This document shows, one piece after another, positions 16,901-24,628 of a stretch of DNA of 64,000 bases; position 1 is the first letter of the stretch, and the number at the start of each line of letters is the position of its first letter. The position numbers and the translations under genes were made by a program. Under the pieces are notes generated by a model. The model made no database searches. It saw nothing but the letters and a program-made list of their open reading frames with translations, and was not told the origin of the DNA. This DNA is from UBA2334 sp964396895. GTDB lineage: Bacteria > Pseudomonadota > Gammaproteobacteria > Burkholderiales > Burkholderiaceae_C. The stretch is taken from positions 1 through 64,000 of the forward strand of contig CAYNGJ010000008.1 of the NCBI GenBank assembly GCA_964396895.1, in the 5' to 3' direction.

Positions 16901-17416
16901 CTATTGGCCTGCCAGCCAGTCCAGCGCCGCGTCCGCGCGGTCGCTCAGGTGGCAGCTCTCGGCCAGCATGAGGTTGAGCGCGCCGCCAAAGTCTTCAATC
17001 AGCATGTCGTGGCGGGCATCCATGGGCAGGCCTTGGGCGTTGGGGGTGCCCACGCCGCAGACCTGACGCACGCGTTGGCCCCAGTCCGCGCCTGGCGGCA
17101 CCAGGCCCGCCACCGGTTTGCCCAGGGCGTGGGCATAACCGACCTCAAACACCGTGCCGCTGTCCGGCTCCAGCTCGCCGCGGAAGGGGCGCAGGTCGGC
17201 CAGCACGCCATGGGCCTCGCGGATGCGGCGGGTGTTTTCGGCAAACAGGTGGCGCGAGGCGGCCGCACCGGCCAGCACCTCACCCTGCGCGTTGGCAGGG
17301 GTGGCGGGCCGCACGGGCACCAGGCCACGGGCGCGGCACAGGGTTTCCAGCGCGAAAAAGGCGTGCTCTGCTTCCCGGAAGAACACCGTGGGGCCCGCGA
17401 GGTAAATGCGTTTCAT
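16901..17416 (-). CDS. Nucleoside 2-deoxyribosyltransferase-like protein
   Basis: A 171-residue protein of the nucleoside 2-deoxyribosyltransferase / SLOG-like fold. Evidence: N-terminal KRIYLAGPTVF, the ADLRPFRG segment and DSGTVFEVGYAHALGKPV, where the glutamate of the D-x-G-T-x-x-E pattern is the family nucleophile. Typical members exchange bases on deoxynucleosides or cleave them. The start is MKRIY; ATG three codons earlier (17425) is equally possible. It lies about 60 bp after jetD on the same strand, so it could be transcribed with the Wadjet operon, although such genes also occur as ordinary nucleotide-salvage genes. Confidence 0.8.
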   Translation of the reverse strand: MKRIYLAGPTVFFREAEHAFFALETLCRARGLVPVRPATPANAQGEVLAGAAASRHLFAENTRRIREAHGVLADLRPFRGELEPDSGTVFEVGYAHALGKPVAGLVPPGADWGQRVRQVCGVGTPNAQGLPMDARHDMLIEDFGGALNLMLAESCHLSDRADAALDWLAGQ

Positions 17417-17483
17417 GGGAGCCATTGTGCGGTCCAGCCGCTGGGCATCTGGCTGGCGTTTCGCAGACCCCGGCCCCATGAAG

Positions 17484-18671
17484 TCAGTCAGCTTGCGCGT
17501 GCCATGCCTCCACAGCCTTGGCCACCACGCCGGGCGGCAAAAATTCCTGCTCCAGCCGCCCACGCACCAGGGTGCGCAAGTGGGCATCCAGCGCGACTTC
17601 TTCGGCCGAACAGGCCCCGGACAGCGTTTCGGGGCTGTGCACGGGTTCGGGCACGGCCAGGTGGGCGTGGGCATCGAAGGTGGCGCGGTCCATCAGCAAC
17701 GGGTGCAGGTGGGGCAGGTGGCCGCGGGCGGTGGCCAGCATGGACAGGCCCCAGGTGTCGATGTCGCCCCAGTAGGCCACGCGGCGACTTTGCAACCAGG
17801 GCGCGGCCAGCCAGCCGAGGTTGAGCCCGGCCCCCAGGATGGCGATGGTGCCCGCCAGCGGTTGGGGCAGCTGGTGCAGGCTGCGCTCGTTTTCAACCAG
17901 CAGGATGTGGCTGGCCGCCAGCGGGGTGGCGGCGAGTTCGCTGGCGCTCACGCGCTGGCGGGCAAAGGGCAGCAGGCCAGGGGCCAGCGGGGCCACCAGC
18001 AGCCAGTGTTCGCCCTCAGGGCTGGCCCCCAGAAAGGCGGTCAGCCCCTGGGCGCTGGCTTCACCGTCAAACCGCACGTCCAGCAAGGCCGTCAGCAGGC
18101 TGGCGTGGCGCTCGAAAAATTTGCTGTCGTTGCCGTCCAGTGCCAGGGCGCGCAAGGGCTTGCCCTGGGCGCAGCCGGGTTCCAGCTGTTGGGCGATGCG
18201 GGTGGCGGTGATGACGTCGGCTTCGGGAACGCCGCGCCACAAGGCCAGTTTGCGCAGCAGCAGCCGGTGAAATGCGGCATCTACCTGAGCCAGCACCTCG
18301 CGCAGCGCCTGGTAATCGGCCTGCACGGCAGCCCCCGCGCTGCCACTCCATTGGGCGATGGCGGCCACACAGTCTGACGGGCGGGCCAGTACCCAGTGCG
18401 TGGGCACTTGGACGGGGGCATCGCCGCCACGGTAGCTGCGGGCCTCCCACGCCACGGTGCCTAAGCCACTGCTGGCCACCGCCTGCCACTGCTGCAGGTG
18501 CTGGCGCAGGGCGACGCTGCCGTCCAAAAAGGTGGCGGTTCTGGGTCGGCCTATGGGCAGTTGCAGCGGCCACACCGGCTGACGGGTGCCGGGCAGCAGG
18601 TGCTGTTCGCGCCAGTCGGCGCGCTGCCATTGGCGGGCCAGTGCGTCGGCCAGTTGTTGGGGGGATTTCAT
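17484..18671 (-). CDS. jetD: Wadjet anti-plasmid system protein JetD (Toprim-type nuclease)
   Basis: A 395-residue protein of the DUF3322/DUF2220 family. In Wadjet it is the topoisomerase-like nuclease that cuts circular DNA extruded by the JetABC motor. The C-terminal Toprim-like core is visible: E260 in LLVENE, then YWGDIDTWG with D303 and D305 (the DxD metal site). The N-terminal half (about 1-170) is the DUF3322 region. The ATG overlaps the jetC stop as ATGA (18668-18671), implying translational coupling. A longer frame upstream is antisense to nothing functional and is out of register with the family start. Confidence 0.93.
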   Translation of the reverse strand: MKSPQQLADALARQWQRADWREQHLLPGTRQPVWPLQLPIGRPRTATFLDGSVALRQHLQQWQAVASSGLGTVAWEARSYRGGDAPVQVPTHWVLARPSDCVAAIAQWSGSAGAAVQADYQALREVLAQVDAAFHRLLLRKLALWRGVPEADVITATRIAQQLEPGCAQGKPLRALALDGNDSKFFERHASLLTALLDVRFDGEASAQGLTAFLGASPEGEHWLLVAPLAPGLLPFARQRVSASELAATPLAASHILLVENERSLHQLPQPLAGTIAILGAGLNLGWLAAPWLQSRRVAYWGDIDTWGLSMLATARGHLPHLHPLLMDRATFDAHAHLAVPEPVHSPETLSGACSAEEVALDAHLRTLVRGRLEQEFLPPGVVAKAVEAWHAQAD

Positions 18672-21600
18672 ACTTTCCGCTGGTTGGCGTGGGCGTTCAG
18701 TTCTTCCCAGCTCAGGCAGGCCAGGGTGGCCTGGGCGCCACGCCGGTGAACCAGCACGGCGCTGCGGGTGTGGTTGCGCAGCAGGCGGAGCTCTTTGTTG
18801 GGCGTGACGAACAGGGCGTGCAGGCCAAACTCGCGCAGCGCCTGGATGATGCGGGCGGCCACGGCGGCTGAGCTTTTGGAAAAGGCTTCGTCCAGCACGA
18901 TGGTGCCAAACAGCGGAGCCTTGCGCCCCGGTGGGCACAGCGCGTAGCTGAGCGAGGCGGTGAGCACGTAGCTGGCGATGATTTCCTTTTCGCCCCCGCT
19001 GCCGCCTTGCGAGCCGGTGCGCCGCTCCAGCACTTGGGCCGTGTCGCGGTCCATCACCTGCACTGCAAACTGCAGCCGGTAGCGGGCATCGAGCAGGGCC
19101 TGCGCGGCTTTGGATCGGCGGTTGGTGGCGTGTTCGCGCAGCAGTTGCACCATGGCTTGCAGGGCCTGGTAGTGGCTGGTGCCGCCGTCGTCGCGCAGGC
19201 GCTCGCTGCGCAGGCGGGCCATGGTTTTGTGCAACTCTTGCAGCACGGGGTGAACCACGGGCTGGGGGTCGAGTTGCAAGGTACGCCCGGGCTGAAAGTC
19301 CACCCGCTGCAGCGTGCGGTTGAGGTCAGCAATGCGTTCGCTGATGCTGGCCACCTCGGCATCGATCCCGCGCAGCAGCGTGCTCACGCCCTGGTCGGAG
19401 GCGGTGTTGAGGTAGTCCTGAAACCGTGCCCGTTTGTCGGGCAGGGCTTCTTCTTCCAACACACGCAGGCGCTCCAGGTAGTGGGGCAGGGCTTCCACCT
19501 CCTGCGTCTGTTCGGCCAGGGCACCCCTGTCTTCTTTTTGGGCGCGGGCCATCTGGCGGATGATGTCTTTGTGCAACTCCGCTTGCTGGCGGCTCAGGGT
19601 CTGCACTTGTTGGGTGGTCTGGGCCAGGGTTTGGCGCTCTTGGGGTTCAAGGGTGTCGCAGGCCAAGGCCGTTGGGTCAAAGGTGGGCATCAGCAGTGGC
19701 AGCAGGGTGCCGCCTGCGGTTGCCGTGTGGGCGGTGGCGCTCGGCCCAACGAGCAGCCCGGCAGCCGTGGGCACAGGGCTTGGGGTCGGTTCGGCCAAGC
19801 GGGCGACGTATTCGAGCTGTTTTTTCTGGGCCTGGCGGTGGGCTTCCTGTGCCTGGGCGTGCTGTGACTCCAGCTCGCGCAGGGCGTCGTCGGCATGGCG
19901 GGACTGTTGGCTGGCCGCTTCCCAGCGGGCTTTGGCCTGCGCGGTGTCTGACAGAGGGTTGAGTAAGGCCGCCAGCTGGGTTTGCAGGTCTTGCAGCACG
20001 GCGCGGGCGGCGGGCACATCGAGGTCTTCAAATTGCAGGGTTTGCAGCCGCTGCCACAGGCTCAGTTGCGCAGTGGCCGTGGCCTGCGCGGTTTGCGCCG
20101 CTTTTTTGGCCTGGTCCAGCGCTTGCCAGGTGGGGGTGTGTTCTTTGATCTGTTGTGTCAGGTGGGCCAGCCGGTCGCGGTTGTCAAAGCCGGTCATCCA
20201 GTCCTGGTCCAGGCGCTTGTGGTCTTGCTTGTCAAACTGCTGCGCCTTGCCCGACATCAGGCCTTGCGCGGTCATGGCGTGTGGGGTGTGGCGCAGGGCC
20301 TCGGGGCTGTCCACGCAGTGGCGGTCTTGCTCGCGCAGCAGCTGGCGCAGCGCGGCTTGCAGCGGGTGGGACTTGAGGTTGAGGCGGGTCGCAAAGCCGT
20401 CGACCCAGAAGGCTTGGGGGTTGGCGGGTTCTGTGGCCTCCAGCAGGCGCACATGCAGGTGGTTGTGCCGTTGGTTGACCCATTGCAGGGCGGGTGCCAT
20501 GGCATCGGGGGGTACCAGGATGCGCAGGCGCTGGGCACCCAAGGCACGCTCGATGGCACCACGCCAGGCTTGTTGGTTTTTTTGCACCTCCATCAACTCG
20601 GCCACAAAGGGCAGGTCGTCGGGTGCCAGCTGAAGTTGTTCGGCCAGGGCGGCGCGGAAGGTGGGGAACTCGGGCGGCAGGTTGGAGCCGGGGCGTTTCT
20701 TCACGGCCTCTAACTCGGCTTGCAGGCGTTGCAGCTCGGTGTGCGCGTTGCGCTCGGCGGTCACGGCCGCTTCGGTGGCGGCTTGCTGTTCGGCCTGGGC
20801 GGCTTGCAGTTGGAGCAGGGCCGCCTGGGCGTGTTGCTGGTGCTGGGCCAGCAGCGTGGCGTTCAGGGGGCCGCTGCCCGACAGGCCCAGGTTGCGCAGC
20901 AGCAAGTGGCAGTCGGCCAGGTGGGTTTGCTTTTGTGCGACCACGGTTTGCTGGGTGGCGATGCTGTGCTCCAGCAGCTGGATGTTGCCGCCGCCGCTGC
21001 GCAGGTAAATGGCCAGTTGCGTTTGCTCGTGGCCTCGGGCTTGCTCCAGCGCAGCGCGGGCGGTGCCGATGCCTTGCTGGTGGCGGGCCAGCCCGGCTTT
21101 CAGCTCTGCGCACCGCGCACCCCACAGCCGCTCGCCCTGGGTGGCAAACCAGTGCGGCAGCCCGGCGTGCAGGCTGCGCCACTGGCCCAGGCGCTGGTGG
21201 AGTTGCTGCTCTTGCTGCGCCTGGTCGCGCAGGGGCAGCAAGGCCAGGTACTGGTGGTTGGCCAGTTCCAGTTCGGCGTGGATGGTGGCCAATTCGTCAA
21301 AGCTGGCGGCCACTTGCAGCGCATCGTCGTAGGCGGCGTGATCGTCCAGCACCAGGTCGCGGAAGATCTCGTCAATGCTGTTGAGCTGCTTCAGGCCCGC
21401 GGCACGGTTGAGCAGCGTGAAGGCATTGGGGCCGACCTCAAAAAAGCGCTGCAGCCTGGCCAGGTAGGCGGATTTGCTGTTGAACACCTGCAGGCCGTCG
21501 GTGTTTTTTTCAAGCTTGCCCAAGGCGCGGGCACCGCCCCGGTGGTGTTCTTCCAGCCACAGGTCCAGGCTGTGTCCGAGGCCGCGCGCAAAGCACCAGC

Positions 21601-22081
21601 GCCGCGTCAGGTCGGCCAGCGCCGAGCTGCTGCCTTCAAACCACAGCACGCAGCCCAAGAGCACGGTGTCGTCTGCACCCTCGGTGCCCTGGCTGCGCAC
21701 CAGCCGCGCCGCCAGGCCGGTGACACAGCGCCCCGAGCGGGCGAGGTGGTCGCTGTCGTCGCCCGCGTGGCCGGGGCCGGTGGCACCGCGCACATATGAC
21801 ACCAGGTCGCGGTCGCTTTCGTGTCCGCCGGTGGAGGCCAGGTTGTAGCGGGGGGTGGCGCACAGCAGCGTCATGAGCGCGTCGATCAGCGTGGTTTTGC
21901 CGCTGCCGGTGGGTCCGATGATGGCGGTGTTGCCCGCGTCAATGGTGACTTGGTGGCGGCCCGCAAATGCGCCCCAGTTGTAAAGGTGCAGCTCCGCCAG
22001 GCGGTAGCCGGGGGCGGCCACCGGTGCCACTGGTGTCACTTGGGCGGGGGCAGCGCCTGGGGTCAGTGGCTGGGCGCTCAT
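18668..22081 (-). CDS. jetC: Wadjet SMC-like ATPase JetC
   Basis: A 1137-residue MukB/SMC-like protein, the DNA-loop-extruding motor of Wadjet. The N-terminal head has Walker A GPTGSGKTT (56-64). A long region of about 700 residues rich in Q, A, L and E has coiled-coil character and a hinge-like middle (around 480-600). The C-terminal head has the ABC signature GGSGGEKE (about 1026) and Walker B TIVLDEAFSKS (about 1060-1070). All catalytic motifs are intact. It overlaps jetB upstream and jetD downstream by ATGA junctions, so the three are one transcription-translation unit. Confidence 0.95.
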   Translation of the reverse strand: MSAQPLTPGAAPAQVTPVAPVAAPGYRLAELHLYNWGAFAGRHQVTIDAGNTAIIGPTGSGKTTLIDALMTLLCATPRYNLASTGGHESDRDLVSYVRGATGPGHAGDDSDHLARSGRCVTGLAARLVRSQGTEGADDTVLLGCVLWFEGSSSALADLTRRWCFARGLGHSLDLWLEEHHRGGARALGKLEKNTDGLQVFNSKSAYLARLQRFFEVGPNAFTLLNRAAGLKQLNSIDEIFRDLVLDDHAAYDDALQVAASFDELATIHAELELANHQYLALLPLRDQAQQEQQLHQRLGQWRSLHAGLPHWFATQGERLWGARCAELKAGLARHQQGIGTARAALEQARGHEQTQLAIYLRSGGGNIQLLEHSIATQQTVVAQKQTHLADCHLLLRNLGLSGSGPLNATLLAQHQQHAQAALLQLQAAQAEQQAATEAAVTAERNAHTELQRLQAELEAVKKRPGSNLPPEFPTFRAALAEQLQLAPDDLPFVAELMEVQKNQQAWRGAIERALGAQRLRILVPPDAMAPALQWVNQRHNHLHVRLLEATEPANPQAFWVDGFATRLNLKSHPLQAALRQLLREQDRHCVDSPEALRHTPHAMTAQGLMSGKAQQFDKQDHKRLDQDWMTGFDNRDRLAHLTQQIKEHTPTWQALDQAKKAAQTAQATATAQLSLWQRLQTLQFEDLDVPAARAVLQDLQTQLAALLNPLSDTAQAKARWEAASQQSRHADDALRELESQHAQAQEAHRQAQKKQLEYVARLAEPTPSPVPTAAGLLVGPSATAHTATAGGTLLPLLMPTFDPTALACDTLEPQERQTLAQTTQQVQTLSRQQAELHKDIIRQMARAQKEDRGALAEQTQEVEALPHYLERLRVLEEEALPDKRARFQDYLNTASDQGVSTLLRGIDAEVASISERIADLNRTLQRVDFQPGRTLQLDPQPVVHPVLQELHKTMARLRSERLRDDGGTSHYQALQAMVQLLREHATNRRSKAAQALLDARYRLQFAVQVMDRDTAQVLERRTGSQGGSGGEKEIIASYVLTASLSYALCPPGRKAPLFGTIVLDEAFSKSSAAVAARIIQALREFGLHALFVTPNKELRLLRNHTRSAVLVHRRGAQATLACLSWEELNAHANQRKV

Positions 22082-22863
22082 GGGGTTTGCTCCGGCTTGG
22101 GCTGGGGGCTGCCGCTGAGTTCACGCAGGCGCTGCAGCAGGGCTTGCAGGTTTTCGGGGTTGGCCAGATGGACGATCATGGGGCGGATGGTGAAGCTGTC
22201 TTGCGCATCGACTTTGCTGACCACGCCGTGGTCGTGCAGGTTGTCCAGCAGGTTGAGCAGGCGCTTGCGCTCCTGCATGTCGCTGCCGGTGTGGCCCAGG
22301 TAAATCTCCAGCTGGGGCAGCAGGCCGTCCAGGGCCAGTTGCACCGGCACACCCAGGCCGTGCTCCTGTTCGCGCTGCAAAAATTCGCGCCGCAAAATGG
22401 CCAGCAGCAGCGACTGCTCCAGCGTCAGGCGCTGGCGGCGCACCAGCGGGTGGGTCCATTCGTCGTCTTCGCTGTCGTCGGGTTGGTAGGCCGTGGCCAC
22501 GGCCACAAAGGCCAGGCCGCGCGAGTCATCGACCTTGACTTGCAGGTCCAGCGGCTCCAGCAGCGCGTTGACGCGCTCGGTGTCGGTGGCCACTTCCTGA
22601 AACAGCGGCTTTTTCAGGGCCCGCTCCAGCAAGCCCTGGCGCAGCAGCTCCTGCACGGCGCGGCGCAAGCTGGCAGGGGTGGCCGATGGGCTGTCGGCTG
22701 CTGGGGCAGGGGTTTCTGAGTCGGGGGTTGTGGGCGCTTGTGTGCTGCTTGAATTCATAGCTGAATCATCAATATCAGCAAGCGCTAAAGGTGATTTTTG
22801 TTCTGAAATTGTGGTGCTGGCCCACTGGTCGAATATATCGGGCGTGTGGGCGGCGGGCGGCAT
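22078..22863 (-). CDS. jetB: Wadjet MukE-like subunit JetB (DUF4194)
   Basis: A 261-residue DUF4194 protein, equivalent to MukE/kite subunits that bridge the kleisin-like JetA and the JetC heads. The folded part starts near residue 60 (LRRAVQELLRQGLLER) and shows winged-helix-like segments (RQRLTLEQSLLLAILRREFL, RLLNLLDNLHDHGVV). The first 60 residues are low-complexity. Residues about 18-36 are encoded by a copy of the AT-rich dispersed repeat, read in frame. The stop overlaps the jetC start as ATGA; jetA lies 33 bp upstream. Confidence 0.9.
   Translation of the reverse strand: MPPAAHTPDIFDQWASTTISEQKSPLALADIDDSAMNSSSTQAPTTPDSETPAPAADSPSATPASLRRAVQELLRQGLLERALKKPLFQEVATDTERVNALLEPLDLQVKVDDSRGLAFVAVATAYQPDDSEDDEWTHPLVRRQRLTLEQSLLLAILRREFLQREQEHGLGVPVQLALDGLLPQLEIYLGHTGSDMQERKRLLNLLDNLHDHGVVSKVDAQDSFTIRPMIVHLANPENLQALLQRLRELSGSPQPKPEQTP
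22757..22810 (-). repeat. Dispersed AT-rich repeat inside jetB
   Basis: On the minus (coding) strand: CAAAAATCACC, TTTAGCGCTTG, 15 nt, then CAGCTATGAATTC. The distance between the CGCTTG and AGCT blocks matches the other copies exactly. It encodes part of the unstructured JetB N-terminus without stop codons. Confidence 0.8.
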
Positions 22864-22896
22864 GGCGTTGGGTGGGGTGTTGGTGGGCGGGTGGCG

Positions 22897-24396
22897 TCAA
22901 AGGTCAGCCACCACCGATTGCACGGCTTGGCGGTTCAGCTGCGCGCGTGGCACGGTGAAGCGCCAGGGCTGGTGGTCGTGTTCCAAGGTGATGTGCTCTG
23001 GCGCGTCGTCGTCCAGCGGCACACCGGCCTCGCGGGCCAGTGCCAGCCACAGGGCCAGGGTTTCCAGGTCGTGTTCACCGGGGGGCAGCGCTTGGGCCAG
23101 GTCGGCCAGCGTCAGGGGCTGGTCGGTCTGGGTCAGCAGGGTCAGGGTTTTTTCCAGCAAGGCCTGGCGGTCCAGCCCCTCGAAGGCTTGCCAGAACTCG
23201 TCTTCCACCTGGTCCAGGCTGGCGTAGCGGGTGGTCAGCAGCAGCTCGGATTCGCCACCGCCGTCCAGCGACTTGATGCGCAGCCGCTCGACCAGCGGCA
23301 GGCCCGCCAGCGTGATGCCCAGTGGCGGCAGAGGTGCAGGTTGGCGGCGCGTGGCCTGCAACTGCCAGTCGATGTGCAAGGCCTGTTGCAGGATGTCGTT
23401 GAGCAGTTGGCCCACACGCTGGTTCTCGGCGGCCTGCCCGGTTTTCATGAACTGGCTCACCTCGCGCTCGCTGCGGGCTCGCACGGCCTGCACCACCTTG
23501 GCCTCTTTGATGAGTTGCATCACCAGCAAGCGCAGCTCGCTGCGCTGCAAATCGTCCAGGGCCTGAGTGGCAGCGGGGTGCTCGACGATGGCGCGAATGT
23601 GGCGGCCCATCTCGCTCAGCTCGCTCTCGTGGTCAAGCTGCTGCTGAAAGCTCTCGAACACGCGCCCTTCTTGTGTGTTGAGCAGGGCGGTGTGGCCTTC
23701 CAACAGCTGGTCCACCACCGTGCCCCGGTGGTGTTGCGCGCCCAAAATGGCTTGGCGCAGCGTGCGGTCGGCCTCGCGCCAGGAGTCTTCCACTCGGCGA
23801 AAGTCGGCGCGCAGGCTGGTGGCCAGTGCGTACATGTCGCGCATGGCCTCCACGGCCTGTGCTTCGGTCAGTGTGGGCACATGGCCCGCCTGCACGTCGG
23901 CCAGCTGCTGCTGCAAGTCGTTGATGCGGCGCTGCAAATGGGCGGCCCGGCTTTGCGGGTCGGGGTTGAGCGTGGCGGCCAGGTTGTCGATTTCGCGCTG
24001 CACCAACGCCAGGCGCGAGGCGGTGGAGGTCATCAGGCGGTGGTCGAGTTGCGTCACAAACCGCAGGGCTGACTTGAGTGCATCCGTTTCATGCACCCGA
24101 CCTTCGCGCTCGGTGACCAACGAGCGGCGTATCCACTCGCGCAGTTCTTTGCGTGCTTGCGCGGCCACGTCGGTCAGGTCGATTTCAAAGTCGGGCTGGT
24201 TGGCGTGGGCAGCCAGCAGGTCGGCCAGGGCCTGCACCGCCGTGTCAAACGGCACGCCGTCGCGCTGGTGCTCGAACAGCGCATCCAGGCAGCTCAGCAT
24301 CAGCGGTGCCCGCCGCGAGGCCAGCAACAGCCAGGCCGGGTGCTGTTGGCGGGCCAGGATGTACTTGTGTGTGCGTTGCTGGTTGAGGCTGGACAT
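22897..24396 (-). CDS. jetA: Wadjet kleisin-like subunit JetA (DUF3375)
   Basis: A 499-residue DUF3375 protein, functionally equivalent to the MukF kleisin that joins the JetC ATPase heads. Visible are the conserved N-terminal opening (YILARQQHPAWLLLASRRAP), a helix-rich DNA- and partner-binding middle with heptad-like stretches (around 170-330), and a C-terminal winged-helix-like region (QTDQPLTLADLAQALPPG). This family member identifies the system as Wadjet type I rather than II or III. It is the first gene of jetABCD, with a short open frame ending 10 bp upstream. Confidence 0.92.
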   Translation of the reverse strand: MSSLNQQRTHKYILARQQHPAWLLLASRRAPLMLSCLDALFEHQRDGVPFDTAVQALADLLAAHANQPDFEIDLTDVAAQARKELREWIRRSLVTEREGRVHETDALKSALRFVTQLDHRLMTSTASRLALVQREIDNLAATLNPDPQSRAAHLQRRINDLQQQLADVQAGHVPTLTEAQAVEAMRDMYALATSLRADFRRVEDSWREADRTLRQAILGAQHHRGTVVDQLLEGHTALLNTQEGRVFESFQQQLDHESELSEMGRHIRAIVEHPAATQALDDLQRSELRLLVMQLIKEAKVVQAVRARSEREVSQFMKTGQAAENQRVGQLLNDILQQALHIDWQLQATRRQPAPLPPLGITLAGLPLVERLRIKSLDGGGESELLLTTRYASLDQVEDEFWQAFEGLDRQALLEKTLTLLTQTDQPLTLADLAQALPPGEHDLETLALWLALAREAGVPLDDDAPEHITLEHDHQPWRFTVPRAQLNRQAVQSVVADL

Positions 24397-24406
24397 GCCG
24401 TTGCGC

Positions 24407-24556
24407 TCAGGCCCAGGCCATCAGGCGTTCAGTCAGGCGATCTTTGTGGGTGGAGCGCCTGGCCTTCCAATCCAGTTCGTTTAACTCGTGTGGGACAGGC
24501 GTCAGGCTTTCTGCCAAAACCGATACTGCATCAGCAACCCAATGTTTGGTGGCCAT
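24407..24556 (-). pseudogene. Short ORF, likely remnant of an AlbA_2/Schlafen-type ATP-binding protein
   Basis: A 49-codon frame (MATKHWVADAVSVL to LMAWA-stop). The segment PHELNELDWKARRSTHKDRL closely resembles, from memory, the extreme N-terminus of AlbA_2-domain (divergent AAA_4, Schlafen-like) proteins, which continue into a glycine-rich nucleotide-binding part. Here a stop appears at once and the next bases are the jetA start, so the rest is missing. It is either a truncated relic left when jetABCD arrived or a real 49-residue leader protein. No good ribosome site is seen upstream. Confidence 0.4.
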
Positions 24557-24628
24557 GTGATAGGAGGCAATTGATTTATAAAGCTAATTCAATTTTTTCC
24601 GGTTTCGGATGTGATAAGCCAACCCGGC

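Noticed and set aside
24555..24605. AT-rich stretch before jetA with AGCTA resembling the repeat
   Set aside because: AGCTA is present but the AGCG block is not; similarity is too weak for a call.
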